A DNA stretch of 64,000 bases from Microbulbifer sp. MI-G (GCF_030440425.1 NZ_CP098023.1:1725501-1789500); one strand, 5' to 3'. Counted from the first letter of the stretch, positions 47,570-57,971 are shown. Notes: a model not told the origin generated them from the letters alone. Program-made: numbers and translations.

Positions 47570-48559
47570 ATGAAAGACAAAATTGCGTTGGAAGAGCATA
47601 TTTCAACAATCGAGAACAATCGTTATTGGGACTCTGAGAGTGAGGGCATACGTAATGGCAAGGAGTATATGGAGTATATAGAAAGGCATTTGCTAGATCC
47701 TTTTCTGCGCTTGGATCTTATGGATCAATATGGGATTGAATTGATGATTCTTTCCCTGACGTCACCTGGGGTTCAGTCATTTCTTAATGCAAATGAAGCT
47801 ACGGAATTTGCAAAGCGTACTAACGATCTTATGGCAAAACAGTTATTAGCTGGTCAATCTCGGTTTATGGGATTTGCGACAGTAGCCTTACAAGATCCTA
47901 CAGCTGCTGCAGATGAACTTGAACGTGCTGTTACCCAATTAAATATGAAAGGTGCGTTAATTAATGGTTATACCAATGTTGAGGATGATAATACAGGCCA
48001 GTATTTAGATGAACCGCCTATTTGGGAGTTTTGGGAGCGCGCCAGCAAGCTTAATGTTCCTATTTATCTTCACCCACGTGAGCCATTACCAACACAAATA
48101 CGTAACTATGAAAATTACGGATCTTTGATCGGATCTGCGTGGGGTTTTGCTCATGAAACTGCAACTCATGCGATCCGTTTAATGTTAAGTGGTTTATTTG
48201 ATAAGTATCCACAACTAACTGTGATTCTTGGTCACTTGGGAGAAGGTCTACCTTTTCTTTTGCCTCGGCTACAACACCGTTTACATAAACAGCGTAATGG
48301 TGCAGGTCTTGGCCAGGCAACGAAAACGGTAAGTGAATATTTCAGCCAAAATTTCTATATAACGACGAGTGGTCATTTTCATACAAAAGCACTTGTAGAT
48401 TCCATAGCCGAAATTGGAATAGATAGAGTCATGTTTTCAGTAGATACACCTTATGAGGATGTAGAGGAGGCTGCTACTTGGTTTGATGATGCTGATATTA
48501 GCGATAATGATCGGCAAAAAATTGGACGTGAAAATGCTGTTAGACTTTTTTCTCTCTAA
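47570..48559 (+). CDS. Amidohydrolase-2 family decarboxylase (gamma-resorcylate decarboxylase-like)
   Basis: The 329-aa protein has the metal-site pattern of 2,6-dihydroxybenzoate (gamma-resorcylate) and related decarboxylases: Glu8 and His10 in IALEEHIS, His168 in VPIYLHPREPLP, His222 in GHLGEGLPF and Asp292 in MFSVDTPYED. The motif WGFAHETATHAIRLMLSG is also typical. These enzymes remove CO2 from hydroxybenzoates without oxidation. It lies 253 bp after the alcohol/aldehyde dehydrogenase pair; together they could take a hydroxybenzyl alcohol to a phenol. Codon use is more AT-rich than the dehydrogenase pair, so it may have arrived separately. Alternative: 5-carboxyvanillate or 2,3-dihydroxybenzoate decarboxylase. 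Confidence 0.85.
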   Translation: MKDKIALEEHISTIENNRYWDSESEGIRNGKEYMEYIERHLLDPFLRLDLMDQYGIELMILSLTSPGVQSFLNANEATEFAKRTNDLMAKQLLAGQSRFMGFATVALQDPTAAADELERAVTQLNMKGALINGYTNVEDDNTGQYLDEPPIWEFWERASKLNVPIYLHPREPLPTQIRNYENYGSLIGSAWGFAHETATHAIRLMLSGLFDKYPQLTVILGHLGEGLPFLLPRLQHRLHKQRNGAGLGQATKTVSEYFSQNFYITTSGHFHTKALVDSIAEIGIDRVMFSVDTPYEDVEEAATWFDDADISDNDRQKIGRENAVRLFSL

Positions 48560-49195
48560 GCAGAGCAATTGATCTAACCTTTTCTATTTAGAATTCGGAT
48601 TTTGAACAGTTTGGCAATTTTATAATGCTCGTGGAGGGTAATGATAGTTGCAGGGCTTCTGGGTGTTATAAAAATATGTAATGATCAATATTAACTCTTG
48701 GGTTATCAATGAACTTGAGTTTATGCCCAATGAGACGTCTAACGTTTTTGATCACCATGGGTGATTGCCCTGTCCAATATTCGTGGAACTTGTGCAGAAA
48801 CAAGTGTGCTATTCGAAGTAGCACAGTACATCCCTAAAGGGAATATATTGGTAATAAATACACTGTCTTTTGAAAAGGGTGAGGCAGTCTGATTTATTAT
48901 GATTGACAGCCCGCCTGTGGTAGCTGGCGAGAAGTTGTCAGAGCAAATCGGTGTATGCGCGCATTCCGGATGCTTGAGGTACGTCGACAGGATGGGCCGC
49001 TTGGCTCGTCAGGACTTGATCACCACCGGGTATGTGTTTCCCCACCTGGCCTCCAACTCTTCCAATGGAGAGTTCCATGCCGTAGGTTTCGGCAAAGGGA
49101 GTCCAGTAGTTGAGGCGGAGCGGTTTCAAATTAAGATTCCCTGCTCCGCTGATGAAAACAGTGCAATTCACGCTCTTACCCTTAAGGATAAAAAG
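48560..49195. other. Intergenic, nothing recognised
   Basis: Two overlapping open frames, one on each strand (about 48899-49258 + and 48938-49282 -), are open but show no recognised motif. The minus frame includes PLRLNYWTPFAETYGMELSIGRVGG, which could be a gene fragment; I cannot identify it. Confidence 0.35.
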
Positions 49196-49220
49196 CAAAA
49201 AACCGGCGCTTCTGGGCGCC
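49196..49220 (-). terminator. Intrinsic terminator downstream of the isomerase-glycosidase gene
   Basis: On the minus strand GGCGC pairs with GCGCC around a 6-nt loop, followed by GG and TTTTTT. It lies about 90 bp past the stop codon. Confidence 0.7.
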
Positions 49221-49309
49221 GCCATTTTTTGATAAACCACCGAAACCGTCGTACCTGAGTGCTGGATTCTGAAAATATCCAAGCAGGCGTCACCGCGTCT
49301 TTGAATTGA

Positions 49310-51643
49310 TCAGAGGTGCGTGCAGTGAATAGTGTGTTTCTCGGTGCCGCTTTTGCCGTGCAACACCAGGTTGAAACTCTGCTCACATGTGGCGCTGAAT
49401 CGCAGCGCAGCATCGCTGTGTTTGCGGGCTGCGGCGACCAGACTGATCTTATTCCAGCGTCCGCTGGCTGTGCGATAGCGCAGATTTTCAATGCCGTGTC
49501 TGCCCAGTTCCCGAGGCCACCAGTGGATGGTATTGTTGGGTGCATCGATGCGGATGCCGATGGCGTATTCGATCAGGTAGGTGATGGGGGCGAGTCCGGA
49601 CCAGCCGATGAAATCCGGTTTGGCCTTGCGGCCACGGAGGGGTTTTTCCGGGAAGTAGTTTTCCCATGCGGTGCCCGTCTGCTTGTACACCTCAGTAGTG
49701 GCATTCAAGTGGTTGAGAGCGATTTCGTGAGCCAGGTCCCTGTGCCCGTATTTTTCCAGCCCCGAGATGACCATGGTATTGGTGGGCGCCCAGACGGCGC
49801 CGGCCCAGTAGTCGCCGCTGTAACCCGCTTCATCCTTTGGGTGGGTGGGCACCCGGTGTGCGGTTTTGAAGCTTTTCTCGTCGTTCAGATGCCGGATCAG
49901 CCGCTCGACCTGGGTTGCACTGGAAATGCCGCCCAGCATGGGCCAAAAAGCGGCAATGGTGCGCATGGTCATGCGTTTGCCGTTTTTGCCCCAGTCGTAG
50001 TAAAAACCGCTCTGTGCATCCCATAGTTTTTTGTTCAGGAATTCACTATAGCGGGCTGCGCGCCGGAGGTAGAAGAGGGCTTCAGAAGGTTTCTCGAGTA
50101 TGTCTGCCATCTCTGCCAACCAGCGATCAAAGATGGCCATTTGTGCAGAGACATCTACACCTGCCAACAGGGTATCGTTGCGCGGTGAATCATCCATGGC
50201 AGCCTTGTCGGTGAGATACAGTCCGGTAGCGGGATGGTAGATCTGCTGGTAACTCTCGCGATAAGCCCGTAATGCCGGATAGATGCGTGCCAGGCGCGTC
50301 CGGTCGGCGGTAATGCGGTAGGCACGTAGTTCGGCCCAGGCGAGCATGGGGTGATTCAAGTTACCGGGGGTGCCGGGCTCCGACCAGCCTTTCACACCGA
50401 GCCGGCCGTTGCTCTCGCCGATTTCCCGGACGATTTCACCGTTTGGCATCTGAAGGGCATAAAAGTTGTCCAGTCCTTCAATGGCCGGAAACAGATGGTG
50501 GGCATAATTACCCCACATGGTGGAAAAACTCATATCCCACAAAAAGATATTTTCGTTAAAGGCCTCGTCGATAAAGTTTTTCACAAGCGGGCTGCCTGTT
50601 ACTGGTTGGGTGAAATGCCCAAAGCCGATTTCCCAGGCACGGTAATAAAATTCGATATAGTCCGGCCTGCGTGCAAACACGGGGCGGGGTAGCTGATCCC
50701 GCACCTGGGAAAATACTGGTAACGGTTTCGGTCTGTAGGGTTCGGTGGGGAAAAAGTGACCACCGTTTTCCAGTCGGGTGCGATAGATCGCCAGGTAGTG
50801 ATCCAACCCTACTTTGGAAGCGCGTACTGCTGCCAGAGGGCGCATTCCATCGGGGTAGGTTTCCTGTTCAAGGATAATCCAGCGCGTGCCTCCTTTGGAG
50901 ACATTTGCATGGATAAGCGACAGCCAGTCGATCACATCTTCACCAATAATGGAGCGGGCATTGGGAATATCATCGGGGCAGTGTGCCTTGTAGTGGGTTG
51001 TCAGTGTGCGCCCCGGATACTGCATTACCCGGGCTACAGGATCATCCCCGGCGGCAGTTGTCCAGCCCACATCCTGTTGCAGCACGAGCGTGTCGGAGGT
51101 ATTGGTCGCGATATGATCCCAGAAAGTGGCGTCCCGAAAGGGGGACAGTTCACCCGCGTGGTTGTGGTACCCGAAGCGCAAACCCCGTGCTTCCAGCTGC
51201 CGATGAGTGCGATTGAGGTCTGTGACGAGCGCATTGATGCCAACGGTGTCCCAGCCGCGGGTATCCCAGCCGACAATCAGGTATTCGGCACCCAATTCGC
51301 GGTAAAAGCCTGCGGTTTGTTCGATGGTGTCTGCAGTGACATCGTTAAAACCAATATGTGCGCCGCTCACCTTCAGGCCCAGCTGATCGAGCAGGCTGCG
51401 CAATTCGGGCCCGCGACCGGCATAGGGGCCGAACTCTCCCGCGAACTCCACCGCAGCAAAGCCCATATCAGCCAGTGCTGAAAGGGTACCTTCGAAGTCG
51501 CGGTTGAGATCTTCACGCACGGACCAAAGCTGTATACCTATGACGGGCAGATCAGGCGAGCGCAATGTCTCCTTGCTGGGAGGGTTCGCCGCCAGAGTGC
51601 CGGTATAGAAAAAAGTCAAAAGACAGAGTGTAATCATTCGCAT
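49310..51643 (-). CDS. Sugar-isomerase/epimerase TIM barrel fused to a trehalase-like (alpha/alpha)6 glycosidase
   Basis: A 777-aa secreted protein (signal peptide 1-18, LLTFFYTGTLA). Residues about 30-315 form a xylose-isomerase-like TIM barrel of the sugar phosphate isomerase/epimerase group: IGIQLWSVREDL, AAVEFAGEFGPYAG, SGAHIGFNDV, FGYHNHAGEL, VLQQDVGWTTAAGDDPVARV, THYKAHCPDD and the final metal-site glutamate in IILEQETYPDG. Residues about 330-770 form an (alpha/alpha)6 barrel like GH37/GH63 enzymes: ENIFLWDMSFSTMWGNYAHHLF, GWSEPGTPGNLNHPMLAW, GYSGDYWAGAVWAPTNTMVISGL, TGTAWENYFPE. Both halves keep their signatures, so this looks like a bifunctional enzyme. A TonB receptor on the same strand starts transcription 78 bp upstream, suggesting uptake and cleavage of one glucoside. 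Barrels of the first kind also act in 3-keto-glycoside cleavage, an attractive but unproven role. Confidence 0.88.
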   Translation of the reverse strand: MRMITLCLLTFFYTGTLAANPPSKETLRSPDLPVIGIQLWSVREDLNRDFEGTLSALADMGFAAVEFAGEFGPYAGRGPELRSLLDQLGLKVSGAHIGFNDVTADTIEQTAGFYRELGAEYLIVGWDTRGWDTVGINALVTDLNRTHRQLEARGLRFGYHNHAGELSPFRDATFWDHIATNTSDTLVLQQDVGWTTAAGDDPVARVMQYPGRTLTTHYKAHCPDDIPNARSIIGEDVIDWLSLIHANVSKGGTRWIILEQETYPDGMRPLAAVRASKVGLDHYLAIYRTRLENGGHFFPTEPYRPKPLPVFSQVRDQLPRPVFARRPDYIEFYYRAWEIGFGHFTQPVTGSPLVKNFIDEAFNENIFLWDMSFSTMWGNYAHHLFPAIEGLDNFYALQMPNGEIVREIGESNGRLGVKGWSEPGTPGNLNHPMLAWAELRAYRITADRTRLARIYPALRAYRESYQQIYHPATGLYLTDKAAMDDSPRNDTLLAGVDVSAQMAIFDRWLAEMADILEKPSEALFYLRRAARYSEFLNKKLWDAQSGFYYDWGKNGKRMTMRTIAAFWPMLGGISSATQVERLIRHLNDEKSFKTAHRVPTHPKDEAGYSGDYWAGAVWAPTNTMVISGLEKYGHRDLAHEIALNHLNATTEVYKQTGTAWENYFPEKPLRGRKAKPDFIGWSGLAPITYLIEYAIGIRIDAPNNTIHWWPRELGRHGIENLRYRTASGRWNKISLVAAARKHSDAALRFSATCEQSFNLVLHGKSGTEKHTIHCTHL

Positions 51644-51720
51644 GGGCTCTTCCTGCAGATAGTTCCGCTGCGGCGGTATGTGCCGGGTACGCTCCTTGGC
51701 CCTGCATCACTCTGCAGTTA

Positions 51721-54624
51721 TCAGAAGTTGATGCGGATAACGGCCGCGATGCGACGGTCGTTGATAAACCAGGAGCGATTGAACCTGGTGCCGTCGTCGT
51801 TAACCTGCATTTGCGTTTCGGTGACCTGATCCAGAATATTGGTGGCTTCAAGGCCCAGCTTCACATGGTCGTTAACGTTGTAGAAGACAGAGCCGTCCAG
51901 CTGGCCACTGTCACCGTTATAGATGGGCAACTTGGTGATCACGTCGCGGGTGGTCAGCAGATACTCGGAGCGCCAGTTCCAGGCCAGCCGTGCACTGACA
52001 TCAGCGTATTCGTACAGCCCTACCAGGTTGTAGGTGTGTTCGGACATGCCCTGCAATGGCAGGTTTTCAAAAGCGACTGCGACTTCGTTGCCATCATTGG
52101 TGCTGATGTTTGGGTTGGGTACACTCTTGGCGTCTACATAGGTGTAGTTGGTCTGAAGACCGAGGCCGCTCCAGGCACCGGGCAGTTGCTCAAAGAACTG
52201 CTGATAAGCCAGCTCGAATCCGCGTACAGTGCCGTCGCCGAGATTGACCGGCCCATCCACTTCCACGGTCTTGGTAACGCCGTTGTTGGTCACTGCTCTG
52301 GGGAAAGCGCCACTGACAAAGAAATCAGAAATATCCTTGTAGAACAGTGAGGCGGAGAGCGCGCCCACGTCGTTGAAATACCATTCCAGAGACACGTCGT
52401 AGTTGTGTGCCGTCATGGGCTTGAGGAAAGGATTGCCGGTACCGGCGCGGTAATCGGAGACCCGCGCGGCGTCGTCAATGCCATCTCCGTCGGTATCCAC
52501 CTCGGTGACAATGGCGTAAACCCCCATGCTATCGCGCAACATACCCATATCCGGAAAGGCGATCGCCCGGGAGGCCCCAAACCGCATCAGCCATTCATCA
52601 TTGATCGTGTATTTCACATTCAGGCTGGGCAGCCACTGGGAATGGCTGGCCGCACTGCTGGTCAGGTAGCTGTCGCCGTTGAAGAAGGCGAGGTCATCTG
52701 CGGGTAGGGGCAGGCTGGCGTTGATGCTGGAGTAGGAGACGCCACCGGATGTGGTGTAATCCAGGGTGACATAGCGCAGGCCAACATTCCCTGTAAGGGC
52801 ATCGTCCAGGCTCGTAACCGTTGCCATCACATACGCGGACTGGCGCTCTTCCCTGACCGGGTTGTATTCCGGCTGAGTGAAGATCCCATCCACCAGATCG
52901 TTGCGATCTTTCAGACTGTTAAAACCGAAAATACGCCCCAATTCTGAGCGGAATGTGTGGTGATCTGCCAGGAGGTGAGCGCCCGGTGTCAGGATAGTGC
53001 CACCTGCAATGCCGGGTGTGTTGCCGCGGAAAAAGTCATTAAAGTGGAAAACATCGTGGGCCGGGGCGGGGTAGGTTCCGGTTCCCGGCTGACCGTCCCA
53101 GGGGGTGGAATCGTGAACACCGTTAAAAAACTTCTGGCCGCCGGCCCAGGTTTCCGACAACACCCCCCAATTATAAGTGGACCAGCGGGTAGTCTGTTTC
53201 CGCTCCGAGGCACGCAGCCCCCCTTTGAGGGATTGAAACCAACCCCGGTCGATATCGTATTCCATATCCAGTTGCAGCGCTTTTGCTTCTCCTTCACTGT
53301 CTTCGATATGATCCATTGCGGCGCGGTAGAAATAATTGGCGGGATCGGTGAAATACGCTGCACTGGATTGTGGTACACCCGCGGGCGCAATAAAGTTCAC
53401 CTCGGGCAAATCTCCGGAGAAATCCACTTCTACGTCTGCGCGCGTATTACCAAAGATGGACAGGTCCAGCACCTGGGTTTGTGCCTGTACAAACTGGGCA
53501 TCAAACGCCATCTGAAGTCGGTCGGTGGGGTGCAGTGCCAGATTCAGGGAAAGATCCTCTACCAGTGTGCCTGTTACCGAACGGCGGGCGAAGCTGTTGT
53601 AGCGGTCGGCGCCCTGTAGGGTTCCTGAGACGAAACGGTCGTCAGTGTACACACTGTCCGCACTGGGGTTTCCCACAGTGTCGTCTGACTGGAAGGCGTT
53701 TTCGTACCAGGTCGTGGATGCATCGGAACGCACATATTCCAGGGTGGCCAGGGTAGTATCGGCCGGATTGGCCCATTGCAAGACCAGGCTGCCGCCGGTG
53801 CGGTGACGATCCTGATTTACCATGCGTGCGCCGGCATTGATGGGCACCCAGCGCTCGCCAACGTCGGGAATATCCAGTAATTGAGGTGCACCCTGGCCCA
53901 CGGAGTTATTGCTGACGCGCAATTCTGAGTCGGCAGCACTGATCAGAAAGCCGAGGCCCCCCACATCGGTTTGCCAGCGGTTACTGTACAGAGCGGAGAA
54001 ATCCGGCGAGGATTCGCCGCGCATGTCCGTATAGTTCAAGGCTCCACTGAAGGCAATCTGTTGTCCGTCGCTATCGAAAGGCTTGCGGGTTTGCAGATTG
54101 ATAGTACCGGCGATGCCGCCTTCAATCATGTCTGCCGTCTGATTTTTGTACACAATTACAGACCCCATCAACTCCGGAGGTACATCCTGGAAATTGAGTC
54201 CGCTACCGTTGTTGGCAGAGAAACTGTCCCTGCCGTTGAACTCGCTTCGACTCTGAGCCATGCCGCGCAGAGCCGCACCACTGCCTTCTATGGAGAAATG
54301 ATCCGGGTCTTCCACGGCGGCAAAGCGTTCGATGGAAATGCCGGGCACCCGCTGCAGGGCTTCGAGAACACTTTTGTCCGGCAGGGCATTGATATCCGAA
54401 GCGGAGATGGCGTCGGCAACGGTGGCCGCATCCCGTTTGATATCCCGGGCATTTTTCAGTGACCCCCTGACACCCTCTACGGTGACTTCCTCCAAGGGCC
54501 CCGCTGTTTGCGTTTCTTGCGCATTGGCACCGAGGGTGGCGGCAGCAATACAGACTGCCAATAGCGTGTGGTTAAAGGAGGTGTCGCTTTTGTTGCTCGA
54601 ATAATTGGAGCCAGAATCTCTCAT
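51721..54624 (-). CDS. TonB-dependent receptor, Caulobacter type (TIGR01782-like)
   Basis: A 967-aa receptor from MRDSGSNYSS, with a signal region ending about residue 38 (LLAVCIAAATLGANA). It has the TonB box and plug start LEEVTVEGVRGSLKNARDIKRDAATVADAISASDINALPDKSVLEAL, the signature of the large Caulobacter-type receptors for carbohydrates. The plug continues LRGMAQSRSEFNGRDSF and GGIAGTINLQTRKPFD; the barrel ends with RIAAVIRINF and a terminal Phe. The start is uncertain: an upstream in-frame Met at 54651 (MTVIDEICEM) is possible, neither with a strong Shine-Dalgarno. The isomerase-glycosidase gene follows on the same strand 77 bp later, so the ligand is probably a di- or oligosaccharide. 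Confidence 0.92.
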   Translation of the reverse strand: MRDSGSNYSSNKSDTSFNHTLLAVCIAAATLGANAQETQTAGPLEEVTVEGVRGSLKNARDIKRDAATVADAISASDINALPDKSVLEALQRVPGISIERFAAVEDPDHFSIEGSGAALRGMAQSRSEFNGRDSFSANNGSGLNFQDVPPELMGSVIVYKNQTADMIEGGIAGTINLQTRKPFDSDGQQIAFSGALNYTDMRGESSPDFSALYSNRWQTDVGGLGFLISAADSELRVSNNSVGQGAPQLLDIPDVGERWVPINAGARMVNQDRHRTGGSLVLQWANPADTTLATLEYVRSDASTTWYENAFQSDDTVGNPSADSVYTDDRFVSGTLQGADRYNSFARRSVTGTLVEDLSLNLALHPTDRLQMAFDAQFVQAQTQVLDLSIFGNTRADVEVDFSGDLPEVNFIAPAGVPQSSAAYFTDPANYFYRAAMDHIEDSEGEAKALQLDMEYDIDRGWFQSLKGGLRASERKQTTRWSTYNWGVLSETWAGGQKFFNGVHDSTPWDGQPGTGTYPAPAHDVFHFNDFFRGNTPGIAGGTILTPGAHLLADHHTFRSELGRIFGFNSLKDRNDLVDGIFTQPEYNPVREERQSAYVMATVTSLDDALTGNVGLRYVTLDYTTSGGVSYSSINASLPLPADDLAFFNGDSYLTSSAASHSQWLPSLNVKYTINDEWLMRFGASRAIAFPDMGMLRDSMGVYAIVTEVDTDGDGIDDAARVSDYRAGTGNPFLKPMTAHNYDVSLEWYFNDVGALSASLFYKDISDFFVSGAFPRAVTNNGVTKTVEVDGPVNLGDGTVRGFELAYQQFFEQLPGAWSGLGLQTNYTYVDAKSVPNPNISTNDGNEVAVAFENLPLQGMSEHTYNLVGLYEYADVSARLAWNWRSEYLLTTRDVITKLPIYNGDSGQLDGSVFYNVNDHVKLGLEATNILDQVTETQMQVNDDGTRFNRSWFINDRRIAAVIRINF

Positions 54625-54756
54625 CTCACAAATCTCATCAATGACTGTCATTATTGTGTTCGCCCCTCGGGCACCTGGTGAGGCCGGTGCCACTGGACTT
54701 TGCGGGCAGCGTACCCACCCTGTCAGATTGGAATCTGTTTTTACCAGGGGGAGCAA

Positions 54757-55730
54757 GCCTGCCGCTACTTTCTACGATAAGGGGGGCTGAATAAGCGGTA
54801 GCAGGGAAGCATCGATCTGACCTGAGGGTGGTTTTGATTTCCGTGTGCCGGAGCGAAGACAACCGGTGGTGTTGGCCCATCCAGTATTGAACAATGTACC
54901 GCGACTCATACAAAGCGTTTTTGCACCTGGGGGGTGATGGACTGTGAAAACGCTCTTTTACATCGGCAAATCGCAAAAATACAAATAAGATTGCCCTGCC
55001 TATACTGGCTCAAAAGTACGATTTTAGAATGATGCTCAATCAAGCGATTAAACTAACTGTATAGATGGGCGAGCCGCTAGGTTTTCAAGTTTAAATCCCT
55101 GCAGCACTTTTGAAAGGCTACCGTTTGTGATGAAAAGAAGGCAAATGCGGAAGTGTCGCGTAAAGGTTCGACAAAAACCCATTTGAAGGAACTTTAGAGT
55201 CTGCAATTCGAGTATTTGTATAGTCAACCGACAGTTTTTAATTTTTAATCAAAACAATAATCCCCAGAATTGCACGCACCCGAGCCTGTTGTTGGTCGCC
55301 TTTCTGGCATTGCCCGGGCAGTGTCTTTCACACCAGCGGCGCCTGCAGTGGTTTGGGCAGTTATGGCGTTATCCAATTGGCAAGCTAGAGAGCCGCCCTT
55401 CCTGTAAAACCCCTGTCAGCTTTTCCGGTCCCGACAGACAACGGCTGCCGGCATGTGCGAGAGTCGATGCTACTGTACTGAAGGTTAGATAATGGCATGG
55501 TGAATGACAATAAAAAGAAGACACTTAAGAAGTCGATACCATTTTGATGCCAACAAAAGATAAACGGTCTCTTAGCCAAGTGATTCGTTAAAGAGGGGCG
55601 CTGTCGCGTGAAATCCTCTATTAGTCGCAACCCCGGCAGTCAAAGGCGATAACATTGGCCTGTTACGGCCAACTGGGGTTAAACTCTGGCCCCTAAAACT
55701 ATGACAAGGTACCAATTAGAGGGGTGGCAA
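54757..55730. other. Intergenic divergent region, nothing recognised
   Basis: About 1 kb between the divergently transcribed receptor and peptidase genes. It should contain both promoters, but I cannot assign them by eye, and no supportable gene is present. Confidence 0.45.
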
Positions 55731-57947
55731 ATGCGTCAGGCACTGATTGTACTATCCGCAGCCGTGGGTCTGGCGACCCTGGGAGGTTGTGGTGAAAAGG
55801 CAGCACAGGAAGGGGTTGCTAAAAATATTGTGAAAGCGGAACACTCTCAAGCTGCAAACGCCCAGCAGGCGGACAATATCCTGTTGGCGGAGTGGGTGGG
55901 TCCTTACGGTGGGGTACCCGCGTTCAATAAGATGCGTCTCGAGGATCTCAAACCCGCGATCGAGAAGGGCATTGAGATGAACCTGGCAGAGATCGATGCG
56001 ATTACTGCCGACCCGGCTGCGCCGACCTTCGCCAATACCATTGTGCCACTGGAGCGTGGCGGTGCCGAGTTGGGGCGTGTGTTCTCCTACTATGGTATCT
56101 GGAGTGGCAACCTGTCCTCCCCGGAATTTCGCAAGATCCAGCAGGAATTGGCTCCCCAGTTGGCTGAGTTCGAATCCAAGATCACCCAGAACGCGCAACT
56201 GTTCAAGCGTGTTAAGGCGATTTATGACCAGCGCGAATCCATGGATCTGGACGCTGAACAGAAACGCGTTGTCGAGTTGATCTACAACCAGTTTGCCATT
56301 AATGGGGCGACCCTGAAAGGTGCATCAAAAGAGCGTTACGCCGAAATCAACCAGCGCCTGGCGGAGCTGTATACCAAGTTTGCCAACAATGTATTGGCGG
56401 ATGAGGAGGGCTACGATATTTTCCTGAGCAAGGATCAACTTGCTGGTTTGCCCGAGTCCTATATTGCTGCAGCGGCCGCCCTGGCTGAAGAGAAGGGCGA
56501 GAAGGGCAAATACGCGATCACCAATACGCGCTCTTCCATGGACCCTTTCCTGACTTATTCCGATAACCGTGCACTGCGTAAGCAGGTATGGACCAACTAT
56601 TACAGCCGCGGTGATAACGGTGATCTACATGACAATAATGCCATCATTGCCGAAATTCTGAAGCTGCGTGATGAACGGGTCAGCCTGTTGGGCTTTGACA
56701 ATTATGCCCAATGGCGTTTGCAGGACCGTATGGCCAAATCACCCGAACGCGCTTTGACCCTGATGGAAGCCGTGTGGCCGGCGGCAGTAGCCCGCGTGGA
56801 AGAGGAAGTGGCGGATATGCAGGCGGTTGCGGATGCCGAAAAAGCCGGCATTACCATTGAACCCTGGGATTACCGTTACTATGCGGAAAAAGTCCGCAAA
56901 GCCAAATACGACCTGGATTCCGATGAAGTGAAACAGTACCTTCAGTTGGACAAGCTGCGCGAAGCCATGTTCTACGTGGCCGGCGAGCTGTTCAATTTCG
57001 AGTTTACGCCAGTGGCAGCGGATACCGTACCGGTTTTTCACGAAGATGTGAAAGTCTGGGAAGTAACTGACAAGACCACTGGTGAGCATATCGGGCTCTG
57101 GTACCTGGACCCGTTTGCCCGTGCCGGCAAGCGCTCCGGCGCCTGGGCCACCATGTACCGCGATCACTCTACCTTTGACGGCAAAAAGACCGTACTGTCT
57201 TCCAACAACTCCAATTTTATCAAAGGGGCGCCCGGCGAGCCGGTGTTGGTGAGCTGGGACGATGCGGAAACCTTCTTCCACGAGTTTGGCCACGCATTGC
57301 ATTTTCTCGCCTCCAATGTGACATACCCAACCCTCAACAGCGGCGTGCGTGACTATACCGAGTTCCAATCTCAGTTACTGGAGCGCTGGCTGTCTACCGA
57401 TGCGGTGATCGATAATTATCTGGTGCACTATAAAACCGGAGAGCCGATTCCTGCGGATCTGGTTGCCAAGATCAAAAAGGCAGCCAGGTTTAACCAGGGC
57501 TTTGCCACAACGGAGTATCTGGCTTCCGCGCTGATGGATATGAAGCTGCATACGGCCGATCCGGAAGATATGGACCCGGATGTATTCGAACGCGAAACAC
57601 TGGCAGAGCTGGGCATGCCGAAGGAGCTGGTTATGCGTCACCGCACACCACATTTTGGCCATATCTTTTCCGGTGAGGGCTATTCCGCAGGCTATTACGG
57701 CTATATGTGGGCCGACGTCTTGACTTCAGATGCCGCTGAGGCGTTTGCTGAATCCGAGGGGGGATTTTACGACAAGGAAGTGGCCAGCAGGCTGGTGAAG
57801 TACCTGTTTGCGCCGCGCAATGCCTTGGACCCCGCCGAGGCCTACCGCGCTTTCCGTGGTCGTGATGCCCATATTGAAGCGCTGATGCGTGATCGCGGCT
57901 TTCCGCCACCGGAGAAGAAAGACGCTGCTGCCGCAACCAAAAGCTGA
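55731..57947 (+). CDS. M3-family metallopeptidase, lipoprotein (peptidyl-dipeptidase Dcp-like)
   Basis: The 738-aa precursor starts at MRQALIVL, behind AGAGGGGT, with a lipobox (GLATLGGC, Cys about residue 19). The body is all-helical, as in thimet oligopeptidase/Dcp. It carries the zinc motif HEFGH (about His516, with the third ligand Glu downstream in DYTEFQSQLLERW) and the substrate-binding loop in HIFSGEGYSAGYYGYMWADVL. Dcp-type enzymes remove dipeptides from short peptides. The E. coli enzyme is not a lipoprotein, whereas many Cellvibrionales and Xanthomonas homologues carry lipoboxes, which would place this one in the periplasm on a membrane. A bidirectional terminator follows. Confidence 0.93.
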   Translation: MRQALIVLSAAVGLATLGGCGEKAAQEGVAKNIVKAEHSQAANAQQADNILLAEWVGPYGGVPAFNKMRLEDLKPAIEKGIEMNLAEIDAITADPAAPTFANTIVPLERGGAELGRVFSYYGIWSGNLSSPEFRKIQQELAPQLAEFESKITQNAQLFKRVKAIYDQRESMDLDAEQKRVVELIYNQFAINGATLKGASKERYAEINQRLAELYTKFANNVLADEEGYDIFLSKDQLAGLPESYIAAAAALAEEKGEKGKYAITNTRSSMDPFLTYSDNRALRKQVWTNYYSRGDNGDLHDNNAIIAEILKLRDERVSLLGFDNYAQWRLQDRMAKSPERALTLMEAVWPAAVARVEEEVADMQAVADAEKAGITIEPWDYRYYAEKVRKAKYDLDSDEVKQYLQLDKLREAMFYVAGELFNFEFTPVAADTVPVFHEDVKVWEVTDKTTGEHIGLWYLDPFARAGKRSGAWATMYRDHSTFDGKKTVLSSNNSNFIKGAPGEPVLVSWDDAETFFHEFGHALHFLASNVTYPTLNSGVRDYTEFQSQLLERWLSTDAVIDNYLVHYKTGEPIPADLVAKIKKAARFNQGFATTEYLASALMDMKLHTADPEDMDPDVFERETLAELGMPKELVMRHRTPHFGHIFSGEGYSAGYYGYMWADVLTSDAAEAFAESEGGFYDKEVASRLVKYLFAPRNALDPAEAYRAFRGRDAHIEALMRDRGFPPPEKKDAAAATKS

Positions 57948-57971
57948 TTAACTGATTTATACAGTCACAAT

